From the NCBI GenBank assembly GCA_945861275.1, contig CAMATZ010000013.1, positions 1 to 64,000 on the forward strand: a stretch of DNA of 64,000 bases, written 5' to 3'. A program made the translations under genes and the position numbers. The notes under the pieces were generated by a model. That model searched no databases. It worked only from the letters and a program-made list of their open reading frames with translations, and was not told the DNA's origin. This document shows positions 27,353-33,843 of this stretch, in pieces (positions within the stretch are counted from its first letter, which is position 1; each line of letters opens with the position of its first letter). Source of the stretch: Bordetella parapertussis (GTDB lineage: Bacteria; Pseudomonadota; Gammaproteobacteria; Burkholderiales; SG8-41).

Positions 27353-27426
27353 GTGAAAAGTGAAGAGTGAAGAGTGAAGAGTGAGCCGTGATGGCGTGAA
27401 GGGGTGAATGCTCTTCACTCTTCACG
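27353..27426. repeat. TGAAGAG repeat at the ATP-grasp stop codon
   Basis: Tandem GTGAAGAG units on one side and CTCTTCACTCTTCACGG on the other form a hairpin. The last codons of the ATP-grasp gene (Arg-Glu-Glu-stop, CGTGAAGAGTGA) lie inside the repeat. Confidence 0.7.
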
Positions 27427-28851
27427 GTCTACATCGCCTTCAAGCACCCAAGTATCCTTGGTGCCGCCGCCTTGCGACGAGTTCACCACCAGTGAACCCT
27501 CGCGCAGCGCCACGCGGGTGAGACCCCCTGGCACCAGCGACACGGTTTTTCCCGACAGCACGTAGGGGCGCAGATCAACGTGACGCGGCGCAATGCCCGT
27601 GTCGCAGAACGTGGGACAGGTAGACAGCGCCAGCGTCGGTTGCGCGATGTAGTTGGCGGGATTGTGCAGGATGCGCTCGCGGAAATCGGCAATCTGCTGC
27701 ACGCTCGACGCCGGGCCCACCAGCATGCCAAAGCCGCCCGAACCCTGAACCTCCTTCACCACCAGCTCCGGCAGATGGCCGAGCACGTACTTCAGATCGT
27801 CAGCGCGATCGAGGCGCCAGGTCGGCACGTTGGGAATGATCGGTTCCTCGCCCAGATAAAAACGGATCATCTCCGGCACGTAGATGTAGGTCGACTTGTC
27901 ATCAGCGACGCCGCTGCCGATGGCGTTGGCGAGTGTTACGCGGCCGGCGCGATAGGCGGCAAACAGTCCCGGCACGCCGAGTGTGGAATCGGCGCGGAAT
28001 GCCAGCGGATCGAGATAATCGTCGTCGATGCGGCGGTATATGACATCCACTTTTTGCGGGCCGCGGGTGGTACGCATGTAGACGGTGTTGTCGGCGACCG
28101 ACAAGTCCTGCCCCTCGACCAGTTCCACGCCCATTTGCTGCGCGAGGAAGGCATGCTCGAAATAGGCGCTGTTATAGGCGCCCGGCGTCAGCACCACCAC
28201 CATCGGATTGGTGACGCCTGCGGGCGCCACCGCCCGCAGGTTATCGAGCAGGACATCGGTGTAGTGGTCGATTGGCGCCACCGGCATGAGCGAAAACAGC
28301 TGGGGAAACAGCCGCATCATCATTCTGCGGTTCTCCAGCATGTACGAAACGCCGGACGGCGTGCGCAGGTTGTCCTCGAGCACGTAGAACTCGTCCTGGC
28401 CGGTCTTGACGATATCAACGCCGGCGACATGCACGTAAACATCGCCGGGCACGTCGACGCCGCGCATTTCCGGGCGGTAAAGTTTATTGCCCAGTACTTG
28501 CTGCTCGGGTATCAATCCGGCCTTGATGATTTCCTGCCCATGATAGATGTCCTTGAGAAAAGCGTTGAGCGCGCGCACGCGCTGGCAGGCGCCGTCATTG
28601 ATGGTTTTCCACGCGTCCGCACGCACCACGCGCGGAATGATGTCGAACGGGATCGAGCGCTCCATGCCACCTTCGTCACCGTAGACCGCGAAGGTGATGC
28701 CCAGCCGCGTGAACAGGGTGTCGGCTTCACGCTGCTTTTGCAACAGAAAATCGAGCGGCTTCGCGTTCAGCCATCCGGCGTACGAGTGGTAGTGCGCACG
28801 TACCGCGCCGCCCTCCTCGTACATCTCGTTATAGATTGCTGGCCTGCTCAC
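27415..28851 (-). CDS. Circularly permuted ATP-grasp protein
   Basis: A 478-residue circularly permuted type-2 ATP-grasp enzyme, a predicted ATP-dependent amide or peptide ligase. Family features are YNEMYEEGGAVRAHY near the N-terminus, RGVDVPGDVYVHVAGVDIVK, EFYVLEDNLRTPSGVSYMLE (a likely ATP/Mg site) and VYRRIDDDYLDP-like VIYRRIDDDYLDPL. The GTG at 28851 is the most upstream plausible start. The stop codon falls in a TGAAGAG repeat, so the extreme C-terminus was probably set by repeat insertion. It heads the minus-strand Anbu cluster. The acceptor and donor substrates are not known. Confidence 0.9.
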   Translation of the reverse strand: MSRPAIYNEMYEEGGAVRAHYHSYAGWLNAKPLDFLLQKQREADTLFTRLGITFAVYGDEGGMERSIPFDIIPRVVRADAWKTINDGACQRVRALNAFLKDIYHGQEIIKAGLIPEQQVLGNKLYRPEMRGVDVPGDVYVHVAGVDIVKTGQDEFYVLEDNLRTPSGVSYMLENRRMMMRLFPQLFSLMPVAPIDHYTDVLLDNLRAVAPAGVTNPMVVVLTPGAYNSAYFEHAFLAQQMGVELVEGQDLSVADNTVYMRTTRGPQKVDVIYRRIDDDYLDPLAFRADSTLGVPGLFAAYRAGRVTLANAIGSGVADDKSTYIYVPEMIRFYLGEEPIIPNVPTWRLDRADDLKYVLGHLPELVVKEVQGSGGFGMLVGPASSVQQIADFRERILHNPANYIAQPTLALSTCPTFCDTGIAPRHVDLRPYVLSGKTVSLVPGGLTRVALREGSLVVNSSQGGGTKDTWVLEGDVDREE

Positions 28852-29221
28852 GGCATTGCCCCGGATTTGAGCCTAATTACCTTCCAGCCGCAGAAGGTGC
28901 AATCACCGTGCCAGTACCGGCAGGTTATGCGGAATTATTATATAGCTCATTGTTTTCAAATATCATTCTTATGAACGCCGGCTAAATGGTGTACCCCATC
29001 GCGGACACCACTATACCGGTATGCACCGCTTTGGACAGCGCTCAAACGATACACCCGAAATGAGTGCACAGCCATAGATGTTCGCGGGCGCTGTTACGCC
29101 AGGGCCGGGGCTAACACCCGGCGCGTTGCCCCCGCGAGACACGGGAAGCGCGCACTCAACGTGGCGGACACGAGGGCATGGTGCGGTAAGATGCGCCTTT
29201 TGTCACTCTGGTTTTTTGTCC
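28852..29221. other. 370-bp divergent spacer between ATP-grasp and Anbu-2
   Basis: No gene is seen. The spacer separates divergent genes and holds the most AT-rich stretch of the region at about 28930-28980, where promoters for both sides could lie. It also holds a loose copy of the AT-rich 17-mer (AGCTCATTGTTTTCAAA, 28944-28960). No clear -35/-10 pair can be fixed by eye. Confidence 0.4.
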
Positions 29222-29962
29222 ATGACTTATTGCGTCGCAGCCCTGACTGATCGCGGCATCGTGTTCGCCTCCGATTCCCGCACCAATGCCGGCGTGGACC
29301 AATTGGCGACATTCAGCAAGATGACAGTGTTCGAGGTTTCGGGCGAGCGCGTGGTGGTGCTGTTGTCGGCGGGCAATCTGGCATCGACGCAAAGCGTGAT
29401 CAGCCTGCTCAAGCTGCGCATGAGAAGCGAACAGGGCGAAATCAACGCCGGGGGAATGCTTGGGCTGCGCAGCCTCTACGACACTGCCGCGCTGGTCGGC
29501 GATACCGTGCGCGAAGTGGTGGCGCGCGACGGGCCGGCGCTGACGCAGGAGAGCATCGATCCGGGCTGCACCTTCATTCTCGGCGGGCAGATAGCAGGCA
29601 AATCGCAACGCCTGTTTCATATTTATCCGCAGGGCAATTTCATCGAGTCGAGCACCGACACCACCTATTTTCAGATTGGCGAGAGCAAGTACGGCAAACC
29701 CGTGATCGACCGTGTGGTCAAGTACGATACGTCGCTGAAGGATGTCGCAAAATGCCTGCTGGTGTCTTTCAACTCCACCATGCGCAGCAATCTGTCGGTG
29801 GGACTGCCTATCGATCTCGTGGTGTATGAGAAAGGCGCGCTGCGGGTCACGCTGCGGCGGCGCTTCGCGGAAGACGATGCCTATTTCTCCGAGATCGGGC
29901 GCTTCTGGTCGACCGGGTTGCGGCGGGTGTTTGCGGAAGCGCCGGACGTGCCGTGGGACTGA
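29222..29962 (+). CDS. Anbu proteasome-like peptidase, copy 2
   Basis: A 246-residue Anbu paralogue clearly related to the copy at 25522, sharing FASDSRTNAGVD, YFQIGESKYGKPVIDRV, STMRSN and VGLPID. It starts MTYCVAAL, again placing Thr after the initiator Met, so the nucleophile is kept. The ATG at 29222 matches the paralogue exactly; an in-frame ATG at 29078 would add 48 unrelated residues. No clear ribosome site precedes it. It lacks the Asp-rich tail of copy 1. It diverges from the ATP-grasp cluster and overlaps by 10 nt the HsaA-like gene that follows, so it may now be expressed with that gene instead. Confidence 0.9.
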   Translation: MTYCVAALTDRGIVFASDSRTNAGVDQLATFSKMTVFEVSGERVVVLLSAGNLASTQSVISLLKLRMRSEQGEINAGGMLGLRSLYDTAALVGDTVREVVARDGPALTQESIDPGCTFILGGQIAGKSQRLFHIYPQGNFIESSTDTTYFQIGESKYGKPVIDRVVKYDTSLKDVAKCLLVSFNSTMRSNLSVGLPIDLVVYEKGALRVTLRRRFAEDDAYFSEIGRFWSTGLRRVFAEAPDVPWD

Positions 29963-31176
29963 CGGTGGACGATATCCAGGTGCGTCCGCGCCGTTCCTTT
30001 GCCGATGTGGATTACCCCGAGGCGCTGCGCCGCGCGCGCGCCATGATTCCCTTCCTGAAAGCGCGTGCTGAAGCGCAGGAGGAAGCCACGCGCATGACCG
30101 ATGATGTGCTGGAGGCGTTTCATGAAAACGGCCTGCTGCGCTATATGCAACCCAAAGCCTGGGGCGGCATGGAATTGCCTTATGTGTCGATGGTGGATTT
30201 GACCGATCTGCTGGGGCAGGGCGACGCGTCATCGGCGTGGACGTTTACCAACTTGAGCGCGCATCACCGGCTGCTTGCGATGTGGGAACCCAAGGCACAG
30301 GAAGAAGTGTGGGGCGCAAATCCCGACGCCGGTATTGCCTCGGGCATTGCCTATATACAAGGCCGCGGGCGGCGCGTGGATGGCGGGCTGGAACTGTCGG
30401 GCCAGTGGGGATTCTCGTCGGGTGTGGATGTGAGCGAGTGGAACATGCTGGCGTGCGTGGTGCGCGACGGCGACACGCCGGTGGACTGGTGCATGTGTCT
30501 GGTGCCGAAATCCGATTACGAAATCATCGACGACTGGCAGACGCTGGGTATGCGCGGCACCGGCAGCCGTTCAGTGCGCTGCAAGGAAATTTTTGTGCCG
30601 GCGCATCGTGCGTTGTCGATGCAGGTGGCCAAGCCGGGGCACGAATTTCCCGGCTTGAAAGTGCATACCAATCCCATCTACAAAATTCCGCTATCGGGTT
30701 TTGGCGGCTATGGCATCGGCGGCTCGATGATCGGCAATGCGCAAGCCGCGCTCGACGCCACCATCGAAAATGTGAGGGCGCGCAGCACCAGCTACACCGG
30801 CGCAAAAATGCGTGATTTTCAGGCAGTGCAGCAGCGGGTTGCGCATGCGGCGGGCAAGATCGAAGCCGCTCGCGTGTGGCTGCGCAACGATTGCATCGAG
30901 GCACATGCGGTGGCGAAGGCCGGCGGCACCTTTGACACCCTGACCAAGCTCAAATACCGTCGCAACAGCGCGCTGGCAACGCGGATGGCGACCGAGGCCG
31001 TGGATATCCTGCATGAGATGGCGGGCGCCAATGGCATTTACGACAGCTTTCCGATTCAACGCTATTTTCGTGATGCGCACGCGGCGGCGGGCCACATTAA
31101 TTTCAGTGTCGATGCGCAATTGCCGGCGTGGGGGCTGGTGGCGTTGGGCGGGGAGTTCAAGAGTCCGACGTTTTAG
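29953..31176 (+). CDS. Acyl-CoA dehydrogenase-fold flavin monooxygenase (HsaA-like), paralogue 2
   Basis: A 407-residue flavoprotein similar to those at 18650 and 35947: LRYMQPKAWGGMELPY, ELSGQWGFSSGVDVSEWN, IDDWQTLGMRGTGSRSVRC and the C-terminal MAGANGIYDSFPIQRYF. The fold is that of an acyl-CoA dehydrogenase, but the family includes reduced-flavin-dependent hydroxylases. A GTG at 29953, overlapping the end of Anbu-2, is the likely start; a GTG at 29965 is an alternative. It precedes the duplicated region with HigBA and the UGSC selenoprotein. Closeness to the 35947 paralogue (ASSAWTFTNLSAHH versus CSVGWNIANLSSHH) suggests related substrates. Confidence 0.85.
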   Translation: MGLTVDDIQVRPRRSFADVDYPEALRRARAMIPFLKARAEAQEEATRMTDDVLEAFHENGLLRYMQPKAWGGMELPYVSMVDLTDLLGQGDASSAWTFTNLSAHHRLLAMWEPKAQEEVWGANPDAGIASGIAYIQGRGRRVDGGLELSGQWGFSSGVDVSEWNMLACVVRDGDTPVDWCMCLVPKSDYEIIDDWQTLGMRGTGSRSVRCKEIFVPAHRALSMQVAKPGHEFPGLKVHTNPIYKIPLSGFGGYGIGGSMIGNAQAALDATIENVRARSTSYTGAKMRDFQAVQQRVAHAAGKIEAARVWLRNDCIEAHAVAKAGGTFDTLTKLKYRRNSALATRMATEAVDILHEMAGANGIYDSFPIQRYFRDAHAAAGHINFSVDAQLPAWGLVALGGEFKSPTF

Positions 31177-31235
31177 GCTTGAGGTGTTGAAAAAACGATT
31201 CTCGTTCCCTAAGCGGCGCACCCAATCCATACGGT

Positions 31236-31401
31236 GTCTCATGTGGCACGGCGTTATGGGTTCCCGCCGGCGCGGGAACGACAAGGTTGGTTTTGATCCA
31301 CCTGAGCGCCGGTTGAAGCGCTATAGGCAAAGGAGCAACCCATGACCGCCAGCATCCTTCTCTACGACCCCACCGCCCCGCGCGCGAAAGTGCCGGCCCA
31401 G
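31236..31401 (+). repeat. 166-bp direct repeat, copy 1
   Basis: Matches 32129-32294 over 166 bp without gaps and with about 11 mismatches. It contains a GGTTCCCGCCGGCGCGGGAACG palindromic element (split: GGTTCCCGCC, GGCGCGGGAACG), an AAAGGAG ribosome site and the first 20 codons of the UGSC gene. The two copies bracket higBA. Confidence 0.85.
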
Positions 31402-31428
31402 ACTCGCAAGCCGCATCTGCCTGCTTGA
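31342..31428 (+). pseudogene. Truncated 5' copy of the UGSC selenoprotein gene
   Basis: An ATG with a proper AAAGGAG site begins MTASILLYDPTAPRAKVPAQ, identical over 20 residues to the UGSC protein at 32235. It then diverges (TRKPHLPA) and stops at TGA 31426-31428. The copy lacks the Sec codon and the UGSC motif. It is a leftover of a duplication, broken where the higBA-bearing segment begins. It could still be translated as a 28-residue peptide, but no function is suggested. Confidence 0.8.
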
Positions 31429-31453
31429 AGTTTATCGTTGACCGATATACAAT
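31425..31453 (+). promoter_or_regulatory. Possible higBA promoter
   Basis: TTGAAG (31425-31430) and TACAAT (31448-31453) are 17 nt apart, a fair sigma-70 match. The ATG of higB is only 7 nt past the -10, so the transcript would be almost leaderless. This is judged by eye only. Confidence 0.35.
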
Positions 31454-31459
31454 CAGTTA

Positions 31460-31735
31460 ATGATCAGGACCTTCCGCTGCACCGACACCCAAAGTCTGTT
31501 CAACGGCGCACGGGTGCGGCGATTCGTGAACATCGAGGCGGTAGCGCGCCGAAAACTGGAAATGGTGGCGGCTGCCAAGAAGCTGGAAGACTTACGGTTC
31601 CCACCTGGCAACCGGCTGGAAGCTCTGAAAGGCGACCGCGCTGGGCAGCACTGCATCCGCGTGAATGATAAGTTCCGCGTTTGCTTTCGCTGGAATGACG
31701 GCGCGGAGAATGTTGAGATCGTAGACTATCACTGA
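31460..31735 (+). CDS. higB: HigB-type mRNA-cleaving toxin
   Basis: A 91-residue RelE/HigB-family toxin of a type II toxin-antitoxin pair, expected to be a ribosome-dependent mRNA endonuclease. Family features are MIRTFRCTDTQSLFNG, FVNIEAVARRKLEMVAAAK, the PPGNRLEALKGDRAGQHCIR block and the C-terminal FRVCFRWNDGAENVEIVDYH. No ribosome site precedes the ATG and the predicted promoter is very close, so translation may be leaderless. Toxin precedes antitoxin by 12 nt, the usual HigBA order. The pair sits between 166-bp direct repeats and ends in an attC-like site, which points to gain on a mobile cassette. Confidence 0.92.
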   Translation: MIRTFRCTDTQSLFNGARVRRFVNIEAVARRKLEMVAAAKKLEDLRFPPGNRLEALKGDRAGQHCIRVNDKFRVCFRWNDGAENVEIVDYH

Positions 31736-31747
31736 AGGAGAACTGTC

Positions 31748-32077
31748 ATGTCCAAGAAGCTGCTGCCACCTATCCACCCGGGCGAAATCCTGCGCGAAGA
31801 GTTCTTAAAGCCACTGGGTCTGTCCGCCAACGCGCTTGCGCAACGTCTTGGTGTGACGGCCGCGCGTGTCAACGAGATCGCAAACGAGCAGCGCGGCATC
31901 ACGGCAGACACCGCGCTGCGACTGGGGCGCTGCTTTTCCACTACACCAGAATTCTGGATGAACCTCCAGCAGCGGTATGAGTTGGAGGTTGCCCGCCGAG
32001 AAGTCGGCGTGGCGGTGGAACGTGAAGTTGCGGCACTCGTCTTGGTGGGCGGGAACGTTCATGCTGCTCATGCCTAA
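31748..32077 (+). CDS. higA: HigA-type antitoxin
   Basis: A 109-residue XRE-family antitoxin of the HigA type: PPIHPGEILREEFLKPLGLS, then a helix-turn-helix (NALAQRLGVTAARVNEIAN, about 27-45) and the conserved TADTALRLGRCFSTTPEFWM. It neutralises HigB and should repress the higBA promoter. AAGGAG sits 8 nt upstream of the ATG. The TAA stop (32075-32077) lies inside the first half-site of the attC-like element, as is common for the last codon of an integron cassette gene. It is the only DNA-binding regulator recognised in the window. Confidence 0.93.
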   Translation: MSKKLLPPIHPGEILREEFLKPLGLSANALAQRLGVTAARVNEIANEQRGITADTALRLGRCFSTTPEFWMNLQQRYELEVARREVGVAVEREVAALVLVGGNVHAAHA

Positions 32078-32128
32078 CTTTAGCTGCACCGGACGCGCTG
32101 AAGCACGTCGGTGAGCATGACGTTAGGC
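32072..32128 (+). other. attC-like integron recombination site
   Basis: The 57-bp segment begins GCCTAAC (32072-32078) and ends GTTAGGC (32122-32128), matching the RYYYAAC and GTTRRRY core boxes. Inside, GCTGCACCGGACG pairs with CGTCGGTGAGC except for two extra G bases, as expected for extrahelical bases of a folded attC. It follows higA directly, and the second 166-bp repeat starts at the very next base. No integrase gene is in the window. Confidence 0.65.
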
Positions 32129-32294
32129 GTCTCATGTGCCATGGCCTTATGGGTTCCCGCCGGCGCGGGAACGACAAGGTTGGTTTTGATCCACCTGAGC
32201 GCCAGTTGAAGCACACTATGCAAAGGAGCAACTTATGACCGCCAGCATCCTCCTCTACGACCCCACCGCCCCGCGCGCGAAAGTGCCGGCCCAG
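32129..32294 (+). repeat. 166-bp direct repeat, copy 2
   Basis: Ungapped partner of 31236-31401. It starts exactly at the end of the attC-like site and runs into codon 20 of the intact UGSC gene, supplying its AAAGGAG ribosome site. Confidence 0.85.
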
Positions 32295-32786
32295 GTGGAA
32301 ACCGCCCGGCCAACGCTCGAATCGCTCGCCGGCATGGTGGTGGGATTCATCGATAATGCGAAACCCAACTTTAACCATCTCGCGGACGACATCGGCGAAT
32401 TGCTGATCAGCAAGTACGGCGTGAAGCAGGTATTGAAACGCCGCAAACGCGCGGCTTCGGTGCCCGCGCCAGATGACGTCTACAAGGAATTTACCGAGCA
32501 TTGTGACCTGGTAATCACCGGGTCGGGTGACTGAGGCTCCTGCACGTCGTGGAGTATCCACGACAGTGTAGAGATGACCAAACGCGGTAAGGCGGCGTTG
32601 ACGATTTGCTCGACGGCTTTCAAAACGCTGGGTCACGCGCAGGCGTCGGCGCTGGGCAAAAAAGATTTGCCGATTGCCGTGATGCCGCATCCTTTCGGGC
32701 TGCGCAAGCGTGATGAGGTGCGCGCGATCGCTGAAAAATGCGCGGACGACATTGCGCAGATGATGACCAGGGCGGGGGCGAAATGA
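32235..32786 (+). CDS. UGSC-family selenoprotein (TGA at 32532-32534 read as Sec)
   Basis: A 183-residue protein encoded through an in-frame TGA at codon 100. The residues around it are LVITGSGD-Sec-GSCTSWSIHDSVE, the Sec-Gly-Ser-Cys motif that names the UGSC family of selenoproteins. Reading continues 83 codons with coherent protein (ALTICSTAFKTLGHAQASAL, LPIAVMPHPFGLRKRDEV) to TGA at 32784-32786. A SECIS-like hairpin lies at 32543-32568. Family members are redox-type proteins of unknown substrate; some carry Cys for Sec. AAAGGAG is 6 nt upstream of the ATG. The stop overlaps the partner gene start (ATGA). A truncated twin lies at 31342. The selA, selB, selC and selD genes needed are not in this window. 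Confidence 0.88.
32543..32568 (+). promoter_or_regulatory. Bacterial SECIS-like hairpin for Sec insertion
   Basis: Eight bases (GTCGTGGA, 32546-32553) pair perfectly with TCCACGAC (32557-32564), closing a GTA loop. CAC/GTG extends the stem past a bulged A, and CTC/GAG (32537-32539, 32571-32573) may extend it further. The loop starts 19 nt after the TGA, and a G-U at the loop is what bacterial SelB recognises. Position and shape fit a SECIS, though the fold has not been tested. Confidence 0.75.
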
Positions 32787-33820
32787 GCAGCGCAGTCACC
32801 TTCGAAGCCCTCGATGATCTCGACGCCATTAACCAGCTCTACCGCGAACGCCGCTGGAGCGACGGCCTGCCCATCGTGCCGCCGACGCGTGAGCGCGTGG
32901 CGCGTATGCTGGCTGGCACGCAGCGCAAGCCCGCTGAGCTCATCGCGATGTTGCCGCCCGGATTCGGCGAGGCGACGGTGGAGCGCATCGCGATTAACGC
33001 GGTAATGGCGGGTTGCGATCCCGCATACCTGCCGGTGTTGATAGCGGCCACCGATGCCGTGGCGCAGGCGCAGTTTAATATTCAGGGTATCGAGGCGACC
33101 ACCAATTCGGCGGCCGTGTGGCTGGTGCTGAATGGCCCGATAGTGCAGCAGCTCGAAGTTAACGCCGCGTTTAATTGTCTCGGTCAGGGCACGTGGGCGA
33201 ACGCGACTATGGGGCGCGCAATGCGGCTGATACTGCAAAACATCGGCGGCGCATTACCCGGCGACATGGACCGTGCGACGCAGGGGCAGCCCGGCAAGTA
33301 CACGTTCTGCTGTGGCGAAAACGAGGCGCACAGCCCGTGGGAGCCGCTGCATGTGGAACGCGGCTTCGCGCGCGACGTGAGCACAGTGACGGTGGTGGCG
33401 GCCGAAGGCACACTCAACATGAACACGCACTCGAAGGAGGCCGGCGAGTTGTTGCGCGTGATCGCCGAATCAATGGTGCATCCCACCAGCAACGAATATT
33501 GTCATGGCGGCGAACCGTGGCTGGTATTTGCGCCGGAACATGCGGACATCCTCAAAGCGGGTGGCTTTAGTAAACGCGATGTTAAGCAGCGCTTGTGGGA
33601 ACTCACCAAAATGCCGGCGCGCTGTTTGTCAGCGAATGAAATTTTGCGCGCGCAGGCCTCTCGTTCTGATGAGTATGGCGAAATCAAACCGGACACGTTG
33701 TTAAGCATTTCGCGCACGCCCGACGACATCTGGTTTATCGTCGCCGGTGGGCCGGGTACGCATTCGGTGTATGTGCCGTGTTTTGGCAACTCGCTAGCGG
33801 TGACTCGGGAAATATTATAA
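32783..33820 (+). CDS. Cys-rich protein coupled to the UGSC selenoprotein
   Basis: A 345-residue protein that I cannot assign to a characterised family. Its ATG overlaps the UGSC stop (ATGA at 32783-32786), which implies translational coupling and a joint role. Near the N-terminus RRWSDGLPIVPPTRERV stands out. Cysteines occur at 78, 132, 176-177 (TFCCGENEAHSPW), 240 (NEYCHGGEPW), 281 and 333 (VPCFGNS). The Cys-Cys pair and HGGEP segment could bind a metal or form a redox partner for Sec. No signal peptide or membrane helix is seen. A start at 32738 would run inside the UGSC gene and was rejected. Confidence 0.8.
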   Translation: MSSAVTFEALDDLDAINQLYRERRWSDGLPIVPPTRERVARMLAGTQRKPAELIAMLPPGFGEATVERIAINAVMAGCDPAYLPVLIAATDAVAQAQFNIQGIEATTNSAAVWLVLNGPIVQQLEVNAAFNCLGQGTWANATMGRAMRLILQNIGGALPGDMDRATQGQPGKYTFCCGENEAHSPWEPLHVERGFARDVSTVTVVAAEGTLNMNTHSKEAGELLRVIAESMVHPTSNEYCHGGEPWLVFAPEHADILKAGGFSKRDVKQRLWELTKMPARCLSANEILRAQASRSDEYGEIKPDTLLSISRTPDDIWFIVAGGPGTHSVYVPCFGNSLAVTREIL

Positions 33821-33835
33821 CTTATTGTTTTTAAA
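33819..33835 (+). other. AT-rich 17-mer motif (copy d)
   Basis: AACTTATTGTTTTTAAA overlaps the stop codon of the UGSC partner gene and ends 8 nt before the next ATG. It is in the sense direction. Confidence 0.5.
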
Positions 33836-33843
33836 GGAAATTT

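Noticed and set aside
27580..28974. 464-codon plus-strand frame opposite the ATP-grasp gene
   Set aside because: Antisense shadow of a conserved family gene.
31438..31668. 76-codon frame overlapping the toxin gene
   Set aside because: Different frame from the clear HigB protein; the product has no recognisable features.
31236..32294. 166-bp repeats as insertion-sequence target duplications
   Set aside because: Far too long for a target duplication, about 7 % diverged, and no transposase lies between them.
32574..32786. Separate 70-residue gene downstream of a 99-residue gene
   Set aside because: It is in the same frame as the upstream part, separated only by TGA within a Sec-Gly-Ser-Cys motif and followed by a SECIS-like hairpin. 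It is the second half of one selenoprotein gene.
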